A stretch of 10,135 bases of DNA from Thermocaproicibacter sp041859875 (GTDB taxonomy: Bacteria > Bacillota > Clostridia > Oscillospirales > Acutalibacteraceae): positions 1-10,135 of the forward strand of contig JBFLFY010000044.1 in NCBI GenBank assembly GCA_041859875.1, written 5' to 3'. Positions 1-5,684 of the stretch are shown here, one piece after another. Within the stretch, counting starts at the first letter, position 1. Every line of letters starts with the position of its first letter. The notes beneath the pieces were generated by a model. It had not been told where the DNA came from. It saw only the letters and a list, made by a program, of their open reading frames with translations, and did not search any database. The translations under genes and the position numbers were made by a program.

Positions 1-91
1 GTACCGCCTGCCGGCCTTTGGCCGCGCTGTCAGCCATGGCGATGAGTACTGCGTCCTCCATGGTCTTACGCTTAGCGGGTACAGCCCGCAT
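1..91 (-). CDS. Possible 5' end of a downstream gene, partial (weak)
   Basis: A minus-strand frame stays open from an in-frame TGA near 165 to the window edge. It contains ATG codons at 91 and 61, and its product would begin MRAVPAKRKTMEDAV and continue off the window. The alanine, lysine and methionine-rich start looks protein-like, and a gene is expected after the sigma-like regulator. However, neither ATG has a recognisable Shine-Dalgarno sequence, a second frame is also open through this GC-rich stretch, and only about 30 codons are visible. I do not recognise the family. A terminase small subunit or other late-region gene would fit the position, but that is a guess from gene order only. 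Confidence 0.25.
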   Translation of the reverse strand, partial: MRAVPAKRKTMEDAVLIAMADSAAKGRQAV

Positions 92-252
92 CTGCGCATA
101 TCTGCGCCGCCCGAACCGCAGGCGGCGCTGTGAAAGGAGGTTGGCCTGATACTGAATACCGCCTCAGGCACGGCGGCTGTGCCGTATATCGTATAGATAC
201 ACTTTACACTGTACTAAGCATAACATCTTGACAAGTCACATGTGTAACATTT
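92..252. other. Non-coding gap with short hairpins and repeats
   Basis: The gap lies downstream of the sigma-like regulator gene. Its left part is GC-rich and can form mutually exclusive short stems: GGCAC/GTGCC at 167-171 and 179-183, or CCGCC/GGCGG at 159-163 and 172-176. Neither is followed by a T tract on the minus strand, so I see no convincing intrinsic terminator. The right part is AT-rich. On the minus strand it carries the direct repeat GTGTA-AA-GTGTA (about 200-211) and the palindrome CACATGTG (237-244), which could be protein binding sites. Confidence 0.4.
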
Positions 253-257
253 TTAAT
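228..257 (+). promoter_or_regulatory. Candidate sigma-A promoter antisense to the regulator gene
   Basis: A perfect -35 hexamer TTGACA (228-233) is followed after 18 bases by TTTAAT (252-257), which matches the -10 consensus at five of six positions. The palindrome CACATGTG (237-244) lies in the spacer. The promoter would point rightwards and make RNA antisense to the end of the sigma-like gene. No plus-strand gene follows, so it could be a chance match in AT-rich DNA or the source of an antisense RNA. Confidence 0.25.
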
Positions 258-693
258 TCTTTTCAAAAAATCTTTGTGCTCTCATTTTTACTGATGATTC
301 TGTATAATCTTGCCCCGTGCTTTCCGATAAATCTGCTGCAACGTCCCTCCATTGCTTTCCGTCTATGTAACGTCCCCTGAGGATTACCCGGTCAATGGAA
401 TTTGGCACAGTCTGCAAAAAGTCTTCTGCATCATTCTGCTTTCGGACAAGCTCCACCAGCATATTGCCATATTTTTTGAGACGCTCCTGAAGTCCTTTTT
501 GTATCTCTGCCTCCTGGACATTCCCGTAAATCGGGATCGGCATATTCTGGTACGGCTCATGCGCCGGAGAGGCCAGCACACTGTCCGTGGCAAAGTGCAT
601 CGGCTTTTCTGCCAGCTTATTGATATCACGCATAACCTGGATAATTTCAGCCCTGAGGCCCTCACATTGCTTTAAACAGTCGGAACGATTCAT
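253..693 (-). CDS. Sigma-region-4-like phage transcription regulator
   Basis: This 146-residue protein is probably a phage transcription regulator of the ArpU/RinA/DUF1492 kind, which controls late genes in Firmicutes phages. The C-terminal third (about residues 98-145) reads like a sigma-70 region 4 helix-turn-helix. It has NSIDRVILRGRYIDGKQW, a predicted turn, and then a recognition-type helix with TESSVKMRAQRF. The N-terminal half is charged and helical (coiled-coil-like at residues 5-30 and 60-92), joined by a proline-rich linker around 43-55. The start at 693 is preferred over an upstream in-frame start at 741 because GGGGGTGA lies five bases before it and because its ATG overlaps the stop of the preceding gene as ATGA. 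It is the last gene of the early cluster, which suits a switch to the next expression phase. The exact family cannot be fixed by eye. Confidence 0.65.
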   Translation of the reverse strand: MNRSDCLKQCEGLRAEIIQVMRDINKLAEKPMHFATDSVLASPAHEPYQNMPIPIYGNVQEAEIQKGLQERLKKYGNMLVELVRKQNDAEDFLQTVPNSIDRVILRGRYIDGKQWRDVAADLSESTGQDYTESSVKMRAQRFFEKN

Positions 694-914
694 ATTTTCA
701 CCCCCAGCTCGTTTAAATACACTTTCATCCTGTCCGGCCAATCCAAATCCTCCGCGGCTTCCTCCGCGATTCTGGCAATCTCATCCGCAACGCGTTGCAG
801 CGGCCCGGCTCGCCAGCCGTAAAGATTGTGCAGCGCCAACAGGCACATTAGGACGGTGCGGCAGGCTCCGTCTGTTTCACCGCGCTCATAAGCGGATTTT
901 ACGTGGGCTTTCAT
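690..914 (-). CDS. Small helical phage protein of unknown function
   Basis: The 74-residue protein is not one I recognise by function. It is predicted almost wholly helical, with the acidic stretch ADEIARIAEEAAEDLDW in the middle and a C-terminal segment (WPDRMKVYLNELGVKI) of a kind common in small phage proteins that lie before late regulators. No signal peptide, membrane helix or metal motif is visible, although it has cysteines at residues 18 and 24. It is locked into the operon by ATGA overlaps at both ends: its start overlaps the stop of the 108-residue gene, and its stop overlaps the start of the sigma-like gene. Translation is therefore probably coupled. Only a weak ribosome site (AAGG, about 11 bases upstream) precedes it, which also favours coupling. 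Confidence 0.7.
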   Translation of the reverse strand: MKAHVKSAYERGETDGACRTVLMCLLALHNLYGWRAGPLQRVADEIARIAEEAAEDLDWPDRMKVYLNELGVKI

Positions 915-1237
915 AAATTCACCGGCCTTCTGTCAATAATTGCAATCGCCTTTTTGCAGAGTGGGCAGCCTGATGCAGTCATGCCCTTTGCTACGCCTGC
1001 CAGTTCAACCCGCATTTTACAGGTGTCCCGGTAAATTTTATCCCACCGCATCCAGTCTGAGAATTTATCCAATAGCTGCGCTTTTTCGTTGTGCGCCTGC
1101 TCCCGGGTAACCTGTCCGGCCCGGACGCTCTGATGCAGCCACCGGAACGCCATGAATAGGAGCTGTTCAGGATATTCCAGACCGGACGGGAGCGGATCGT
1201 TGTGCATGGCATGAATCTCAATCTGCTCCGGATTCAA
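911..1237 (-). CDS. Phage protein with possible CxxC zinc site, unknown function
   Basis: This 108-residue protein has no assigned function that I can defend. Residues 1-60 are helical and begin MNPEQIEIHA, a start that resembles uncharacterised small proteins found beside VRR-NUC genes in Firmicutes phages. Cysteines at 73, 91 and 94 (the last two as CPLC) could bind a metal ion, but a fourth ligand is not obvious. Start choice: TTG at 1237, with GTGAGG four bases upstream, overlaps the VRR-NUC stop by 20 bases. The next in-frame ATG (1207) has no ribosome site and would remove the first ten residues, so I keep the TTG. Its stop overlaps the next start as ATGA. Confidence 0.65.
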   Translation of the reverse strand: MNPEQIEIHAMHNDPLPSGLEYPEQLLFMAFRWLHQSVRAGQVTREQAHNEKAQLLDKFSDWMRWDKIYRDTCKMRVELAGVAKGMTASGCPLCKKAIAIIDRRPVNL

Positions 1238-1577
1238 TAAGCCTCACCGCCTCGTCCACAGACCGGGTAACGCCGGCTATGTATCCCATGGACCGCATCC
1301 GGCTGAGAAAGTTTTTCTGTTCCGGGTGGAGACGCCCGAGCTCATTTTTCGTCTCGATAAATGCAACCTTTCCGGGGGCAACAAAAAGCAGATCGGAAAA
1401 CCCGGCTGGAAGCCCGTCAACGCGCCGTAAATTGATAAGGACAGGCTGATGAAATTCTTTGGAATAGACTGTTTGCCCCTGCCAAAATTCACCCGAATTT
1501 GTCCTGAAAACGTAGCCGTATTTTGACAGTTCACAGCGAATTTGATTTTGTATAAATGCTTCTGATTTTTTTGCCAT
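1218..1577 (-). CDS. VRR-NUC domain nuclease
   Basis: This is a single-domain VRR-NUC protein of the PD-(D/E)XK superfamily, 119 residues, the usual size for phage versions. The family cuts branched or flapped DNA; the same domain is the nuclease of FAN1, and stand-alone phage forms are thought to act on junctions. The catalytic set is visible: D62 in GFSDLLF, E75 and K77 in FIETKNE, and Q87 in GRLHPEQKNF, with an early helix starting SEAFIQNQI. No catalytic residue appears to be missing. The ATG at 1577 has the ribosome site AAAAGGAAG seven bases upstream, and that site lies inside the last codons (IKKEA) of the HNH gene before it. Lying downstream of an SF2 helicase, it may work with that helicase on replication or recombination intermediates; this is inferred from position. 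Confidence 0.88.
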   Translation of the reverse strand: MAKKSEAFIQNQIRCELSKYGYVFRTNSGEFWQGQTVYSKEFHQPVLINLRRVDGLPAGFSDLLFVAPGKVAFIETKNELGRLHPEQKNFLSRMRSMGYIAGVTRSVDEAVRLIESGAD

Positions 1578-1579
1578 AC

Positions 1580-2194
1580 TTATGCTTCCTTTTTAATTTG
1601 ACTAGCCGAAAGTGCTTCGGAAGTCCCGTGACTTTTAATTCGCATGCATAAAGTATTAGTTTTTATCCCCATGGCTTTTGCCCATTCTGTTAATGTTTTT
1701 GATTCCCCATTGAATATGATAATGTGATTCGAACTTTTATTATAAGATTGAGCTTTCATCGTTATCCATCGGCAGTTTTGAGGATAATATCCTTTATCGT
1801 TATCGATTCTATCTATGCTTAATCCTTTTCGATATCCGTGCGATATAGCCCAATTATAAAAACTTAAAAAATTAGTTTCCCATTCTTTGCAAACTGAGAT
1901 TCCCCTTCCACCATAATTCTTATATTCAGAAAAGTTCGGATTTTTACATCGCTGATTCATGCTATGCCAAACGCCATATAGTGGATGATATGATAAATGA
2001 TGCTTATAATGAGGTTTTCTGCATTTTATACACCCGGTTGATTTTCCTCTTCTAAGCGAATCTCCATCAACGACGCTCTGCGCCCCACATTCACATTTAC
2101 AAAGCCAATATGTTTTCTTGTTTTTATAGCAGTATTTCGATATTACGGTCCATTTACCAAACTTTTTTCCTGTTAAATCAATCAATGTGCTCAT
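1580..2194 (-). CDS. HNH-type homing endonuclease with zinc ribbon and NUMOD1-like tail
   Basis: The 204-residue protein belongs to a phage family of putative free-standing homing endonucleases. Residues 5-60 hold the DLTGKKFGKWTVI start and a cysteine array (C32, C34, C36, C55, C58) that looks like a zinc ribbon. Residues 72-145 hold the diagnostic core, including YKNYGGRGISVCKEW and SIDRIDNDKGYYPQNCRW. Residues 158-195 resemble a NUMOD1/HTH DNA-binding repeat (FNGESKTLTEWAKAMGI). The gene is far more AT-rich than its neighbours: rows 1621-1860 have 81 G/C in 240 bases (34%), against 75 in 120 at 3061-3180 in the helicase gene. Its ATG overlaps the helicase stop as ATGA, and its stop lies two bases before the VRR-NUC start, so it fits exactly between two genes without breaking either. 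This suggests recent arrival as a mobile gene. The reading frame is intact; activity is untested. Confidence 0.8.
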   Translation of the reverse strand: MSTLIDLTGKKFGKWTVISKYCYKNKKTYWLCKCECGAQSVVDGDSLRRGKSTGCIKCRKPHYKHHLSYHPLYGVWHSMNQRCKNPNFSEYKNYGGRGISVCKEWETNFLSFYNWAISHGYRKGLSIDRIDNDKGYYPQNCRWITMKAQSYNKSSNHIIIFNGESKTLTEWAKAMGIKTNTLCMRIKSHGTSEALSASQIKKEA

Positions 2195-3552
2195 GCCCGG
2201 ATCATCCCCTTTGCTTTGCAGTAATACCAGCCAAATCCTGGCTTCCTACCGTGCTGTTTGCACCACGCCATGACTTCGCTCATGTTTCGGCATTCGGAAA
2301 TATCCGTTTTTTCACGCACCGCCGCAGCGGTTTTCTGCCGATAGTGACGCTTGATTTCTTCCATACGGATTTTTTTGATGTTCTCGATTTCCTGCCTAGT
2401 CTTTTTAATCTCTGTGCCGCAGTTCGGGCACTTATCCGGCCCCGACGGGAACGTGAAGAAGCATTCCGGGCATTGCCTGACTGTGAGCGTGCCATCCTGC
2501 TTATACTGCTTCCGCGGTTTCAGGATGGAACTTAACGACCATTCCCGCGGATCATCAGGCAGGCCGTGGCGGGTGTAATTGCCGACGTGATCCAGTATGA
2601 TTGCTGTTTTGCCTGGCTGCGGCCGCAAAGCTCGCCCCTCCTGCTGGATTGCCAGTGCAGTTGACATTGTCGGCCTCAGGAGGATACAGCACCAGCAGTC
2701 CGGTACGTCAAAGCCCTCACTGATTAGATCGACGTTGCAGAGCACCCGGATTTTTTTGTCCCGGAAGTCCTGGACGATTTGCCTGCGCTCTGCCGCCGGT
2801 GTGTTGCCGTCGAAGTGTACCGCATTGATTCCGGCCTTTACGAATTCGTCGGCCATTGCGATAGAATGCTTTATGCTGGAGCAATAGCAAATCGTTTGCA
2901 GCCCATCGGCATATTTCCGATAGTTTTCAATCACGTCACCGTAAACAGCCCGACGCATCAGTAATTCAGATGCGCTTTCCGGATCGAAGTCAAAGCCTTT
3001 CCTCTTCAATCCAGACAGGTCGGTGACGGATGGAACAAAGTACCGGTACGGGGATAAGTAACCCTGCTGGATAAGCTCGCCGGTTGTTATACCGGCGACC
3101 ATTGTGTCATAGGTTGCCCCGAGCGGCTTGCCGTCCAGGCGGCACGGTGTCGCGGTCAGGCCGACAATATAGGCATCCGGGAAACGGGTAATTAGTTTCT
3201 GCCATGTTGCCGATGCGGTGTGTTGTGCTTCATCGAATATGATAAAATCCGGTTTGGGGTATCGCTCCGGGTGATTTGCGTATGTAGCTACCATGCCGAT
3301 ATGGATTGTGCGGAGCGGGATGCCGAAGCGTTCAAAGGTCGCTATAGTCTGGTCGAGCAGTTCGCGCCGGTGAACTAAAAACCAAACTGTTTTCCCGCGC
3401 GCCTGAGATTGGGATGCCATGTACGCAAACAGGACCGTTTTTCCGGCGCCACAGGGAAGGACGACAAGCGGGCGATGGAAGCCGCACTGGAATGCTCTCC
3501 GGGTACGGATGAGCACATCCGATTGATAAGGACGTAATGTTAATTCTTGCAA
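2191..3552 (-). CDS. SF2 DEAD/DEAH-type DNA helicase
   Basis: This is a phage superfamily 2 helicase (453 residues from the chosen start) that couples ATP hydrolysis to unwinding or translocation on DNA. Motifs in order: LRPYQ (6-10), Walker A PCGAGKTV (33-40), motif II DEAQH (107-111), motif III TATP (133-136), the motif V region NVDLISEGFDVP (273-284) and motif VI QQEGRALRP (303-311). A four-cysteine zinc knuckle follows (C361, C364, C375, C378), then a basic coiled segment and a C-terminal KPGFGWYY patch usual in these phage helicases. Start choice: a GTG at 3564 is in frame, but the strong site GAGGTGA runs straight into it. The TTG at 3552 has that site eight bases upstream and gives a protein starting MQELTLRPYQ. 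The gene follows the putative origin, which fits a role in replication or fork remodelling. Confidence 0.9.
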   Translation of the reverse strand: MQELTLRPYQSDVLIRTRRAFQCGFHRPLVVLPCGAGKTVLFAYMASQSQARGKTVWFLVHRRELLDQTIATFERFGIPLRTIHIGMVATYANHPERYPKPDFIIFDEAQHTASATWQKLITRFPDAYIVGLTATPCRLDGKPLGATYDTMVAGITTGELIQQGYLSPYRYFVPSVTDLSGLKRKGFDFDPESASELLMRRAVYGDVIENYRKYADGLQTICYCSSIKHSIAMADEFVKAGINAVHFDGNTPAAERRQIVQDFRDKKIRVLCNVDLISEGFDVPDCWCCILLRPTMSTALAIQQEGRALRPQPGKTAIILDHVGNYTRHGLPDDPREWSLSSILKPRKQYKQDGTLTVRQCPECFFTFPSGPDKCPNCGTEIKKTRQEIENIKKIRMEEIKRHYRQKTAAAVREKTDISECRNMSEVMAWCKQHGRKPGFGWYYCKAKGMIRA

Positions 3553-3560
3553 GTATATAT

Positions 3561-3567
3561 TCACCTC
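3561..3567 (-). promoter_or_regulatory. Ribosome binding site deciding a TTG start for the helicase
   Basis: The minus strand reads GAGGTGA, then ATATATAC, then TTG at 3552. The spacing of eight bases is ideal for TTG and impossible for the GTG contained within the site itself (3562-3564). Confidence 0.65.
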
Positions 3568-3579
3568 GCTTTTATACCA

Positions 3580-3613
3580 CAGTTACCATATAGTTACCGT
3601 ATGGTGGTAACTG
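3580..3613. repeat. Iteron-like cluster 1 with inverted repeat
   Basis: CAGTTACCA (3580-3588) and TGGTAACTG (3605-3613) are a perfect 9-base inverted repeat, with a second GTTACC (3593) between them. ACCATA (3585-3590) and TATGGT (3600-3605) form a further, partly overlapping dyad. GTTACC copies at 3582 and 3593 are 11 bases apart, about one helical turn. The cluster lies close upstream of the helicase ribosome site, so a bound protein could also affect that gene. Confidence 0.75.
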
Positions 3614-3649
3614 TTGAAACCCGCATTGTTACGCGATTTTTTGTCATTG

Positions 3650-3781
3650 GTTACCGAGTTACCGCAAAATCTCCATTTTTGCCCTTTAGAGAGGGCAAAC
3701 ATTTTTTATAACTAAAAAATATGTTCTAAAAAGCACAGGGATATATATGTGAAAATGCGGTAACAGCGGTAACTCGGTAAC
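3650..3781. repeat. 16-base perfect inverted repeat with tandem GCGGTAAC units
   Basis: GTTACCGAGTTACCGC (3650-3665) is the exact reverse complement of the segment at 3766-3781, with a 100-base interval. Each arm contains two copies of the GGTAAC core, eight bases apart. On the right side a third unit (GCGGTAAC at 3757-3764) extends the array, giving three tandem units at 3757, 3766 and about 3774. The interval is AT-rich. Confidence 0.85.
3678..3699. repeat. Hairpin inside the putative origin
   Basis: TTTGCCCT (3678-3685) and AGGGCAAA (3692-3699) form a perfect 8-base stem with a six-base loop (TTAGAG). On the plus strand CATTTTTT follows, so it could terminate plus-strand transcripts. On the minus strand, where all the genes lie, no T tract follows. 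Its position inside the long inverted repeat makes an origin structure, such as a priming hairpin, equally possible. Confidence 0.5.
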
Positions 3782-3797
3782 TTTTGCACAATTAGAA

Positions 3798-5651
3798 TTA
3801 AAATGGCAAATCATCTTTGGCAGAGACCTCGTCACCTGATTCGAGAATCACAGCAACGCAACGAACACAGTTTAATCCACTTATTTTTTTTACATATGTG
3901 CTTCTTCCGGCTTGTGCCATCAATAAGCCTTTTTTCTTCATCCAGCTTCTCAGCGGACGCGGGTCGAAGCCGCCGTCACGGCAGGCATTATCAAATACAG
4001 ATGCGATAATGTAGGCTACATTATCCTCAATGACTCCATAAATGTCGCCGCGGTCGTCGCTCGTCTGTCCACGCATTTTGTTGGCATTCTGCGCCACCCA
4101 GTCACAGATGTAATGGTATCCGCGCTCGCCGACGTTGACCTCGTCTTTTGTCGCCAGAAATTTTGAAATGTCTTTTGCTGTCAGGGCCTGTCCATCATGG
4201 AAGATCCATTCTGTAGCCAAAGCATCACCGGTCAGAATTGCAGCAGCAGCCATTGCCTGTTTTTCCGTGGATTCACCTTCAGACAGTTCCTTAAAAAATT
4301 TATTGTAGATATCCTGCGCCAGCGTGATATTCAAATCACCCGGCTCATAAAGCCTGTCTACAAATTCTTTTCCAGCAAACCCATAGTTTTTATAAAGCAG
4401 GCCGACAAGCGTATTGCCATCCGTAATAATTGGATTCTCCGGGCTGCATTCAATGCTGATCACCCGGTTTATTGCCCCGGCGCCGCTGCTGTCTGTAGTT
4501 ATGGGTGTTTCACCTGTCGTAATGATGCAGTTTGCCCAGGTGGGCGTCTGGTCAATCCCACCGGCCGTGTTGCCTCTCGTGCGCCCCTGCCCTTCAGAAA
4601 GCATATAGACAATGTCAAATTTGTTTTGGCCATGCGAATTTTTAAGAAGCTGAAGTTCATCAATCATCAGCGGCAAATGGTTGAAGAATGCTGCTGAACG
4701 CTCCAAACCGACCTGTGTTGCGTTGAAATTCTGGATATATGCCTGTCCCTGCCAGTGCGGATCGCCCCATATAGAGGCGGCACACATCAGAGCAACAGTC
4801 TTTCCGGACCCGGATTCGCCGGACCATATATGGACGAAAAACGGGTTGATATTAAGCGGCGAAACAAGCACGCTTGCAAATGAAGTAGCCAGCAGAATCC
4901 GGAGTTCCACATTTGTCCCGCGGAGGCCCTGCATCAGCTTGATCCATTCGTCCCGGTCCCCTTTGCTCTTAACGGCGGAATACGCGTTTTTTAATTTATT
5001 GTCGTCGCCGTCGAAAACAATGCCCTTAACATAAGGCGAGAAGCCGACGTCTTTTATCATTCCGAGCCGGCTGATGCTTTTTGTTTCCGGAATAATATCA
5101 AGATTCAGGTTTTCAAGCTGAAACAGATAATTTACCAGATACTTTGCTGTTTCACTTGTCACCGCTATTCCATACTCCGCAAGCTCAACGATTTTCCGGC
5201 TGTTGGAAGTAACGCCTTTAGAGAAAATTCTCCGGCGCCACTTCTTGTCGCCTTTGGTATAGGCCAGCTCGAGTTTTTCTTCGCCGGTGTCAATGTTGAC
5301 GATGCGGCGGGTGATGGTGACCGGGTTTGGGCAGGCAAAAATTGTGCCCTCCTGAGTATCTTTCGATATGCCAAAATCGTTTGCAACCCAGTCTCCGGAA
5401 TCAAGTCCTATGGGTTGCTTTGTGAAATCTGTCATACGGACTTCATGCAATTTAGGATTTTTTCGTGGGTTTAAATCATCTTTATATGCTTTCAATCGCT
5501 TATTAAAGCTAGAAATACTAAGGCCAACGCTGGAAGCATATTTCCTAAGTTCGTCTTCTTCTACTTGTCTTTTTAAAAAATCATCAATCTGCATCAGATC
5601 CGCATAAGGCTCGGAAGTATCGAAATCCTCTTTTTTATAAGTAAATGGCAT
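3798..5651 (-). CDS. DUF927-type replicative helicase / primase-helicase
   Basis: The 617-residue protein matches the DUF927 family of phage and mobile-element ATPases, regarded as superfamily 3-like replicative helicases often associated with primase activity. The ATPase core has Walker A GESGSGKT (278-285), Walker B PLMIDELQ (D331, E332), a sensor-like strand CIITTGETPI (375-384) and a candidate arginine finger R396 in GAINRVI. Residues 90-200 form the family-typical N-terminal region (WVANDFGI, RRIFSKG). I see no TOPRIM, zinc finger or prim-pol motif in the first 100 residues. The C-terminal part has a winged-helix-like stretch (about 560-590) and ends in AKDDLPF, like the tip of bacterial SSB. 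A near-perfect ribosome site (AGGAGGTGAT, 5660-5669) precedes the ATG. The putative origin lies directly after the gene. It probably unwinds that origin or the fork. Confidence 0.88.
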   Translation of the reverse strand: MPFTYKKEDFDTSEPYADLMQIDDFLKRQVEEDELRKYASSVGLSISSFNKRLKAYKDDLNPRKNPKLHEVRMTDFTKQPIGLDSGDWVANDFGISKDTQEGTIFACPNPVTITRRIVNIDTGEEKLELAYTKGDKKWRRRIFSKGVTSNSRKIVELAEYGIAVTSETAKYLVNYLFQLENLNLDIIPETKSISRLGMIKDVGFSPYVKGIVFDGDDNKLKNAYSAVKSKGDRDEWIKLMQGLRGTNVELRILLATSFASVLVSPLNINPFFVHIWSGESGSGKTVALMCAASIWGDPHWQGQAYIQNFNATQVGLERSAAFFNHLPLMIDELQLLKNSHGQNKFDIVYMLSEGQGRTRGNTAGGIDQTPTWANCIITTGETPITTDSSGAGAINRVISIECSPENPIITDGNTLVGLLYKNYGFAGKEFVDRLYEPGDLNITLAQDIYNKFFKELSEGESTEKQAMAAAAILTGDALATEWIFHDGQALTAKDISKFLATKDEVNVGERGYHYICDWVAQNANKMRGQTSDDRGDIYGVIEDNVAYIIASVFDNACRDGGFDPRPLRSWMKKKGLLMAQAGRSTYVKKISGLNCVRCVAVILESGDEVSAKDDLPF

Positions 5652-5684
5652 TGTCAGATATCACCTCCTGCCGGCCATAATAAT

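Larger units (their letters stand above)
3553..3797. other. Putative phage replication origin (repeat-rich non-coding gap)
   Basis: This gap separates the DUF927 helicase gene from the SF2 helicase gene. It holds eight copies of GTTACC/GGTAAC: GTTACC at 3582, 3593, 3650 and 3658, and GGTAAC at 3606, 3759, 3768 and 3776. Chance would give about 0.1 copy in this length. The copies form two outer clusters flanking a very AT-rich core (about 3697-3756) that contains a hairpin. Repeated initiator sites around an easily melted core, between two replication helicases, is the usual architecture of an iteron-type origin. I see no DnaA box matching TTATCCACA. The alternative is an operator array for a regulator. 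The origin role is inferred; the repeats are directly seen. Confidence 0.6.

Noticed and set aside
3678..3699. Hairpin considered as a terminator of the operon
   Set aside because: The T tract follows on the plus strand only. On the minus strand, where the genes are transcribed, the stem is followed by AATGG.
3583..3702. Minus-strand open frame of 39 codons inside the putative origin, starting MFALSKGQKW
   Set aside because: It has no ribosome site before its ATG, and most of its length is made of the GGTAAC repeats and the hairpin, which explain the sequence better than a peptide.
3757..3781. Tandem GCGGTAAC units considered as a CRISPR-like array
   Set aside because: The units are only 8-9 bases long and abut each other with no spacers, and no cas gene is present.
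4197..4697. Plus-strand open frame of 166 codons opposite the DUF927 gene
   Set aside because: It is fully antisense to a gene with clear motifs, has no ribosome site and reads as a shadow of the coding frame. The same applies to the plus-strand frames at 2110-2535 and 9595-9981.
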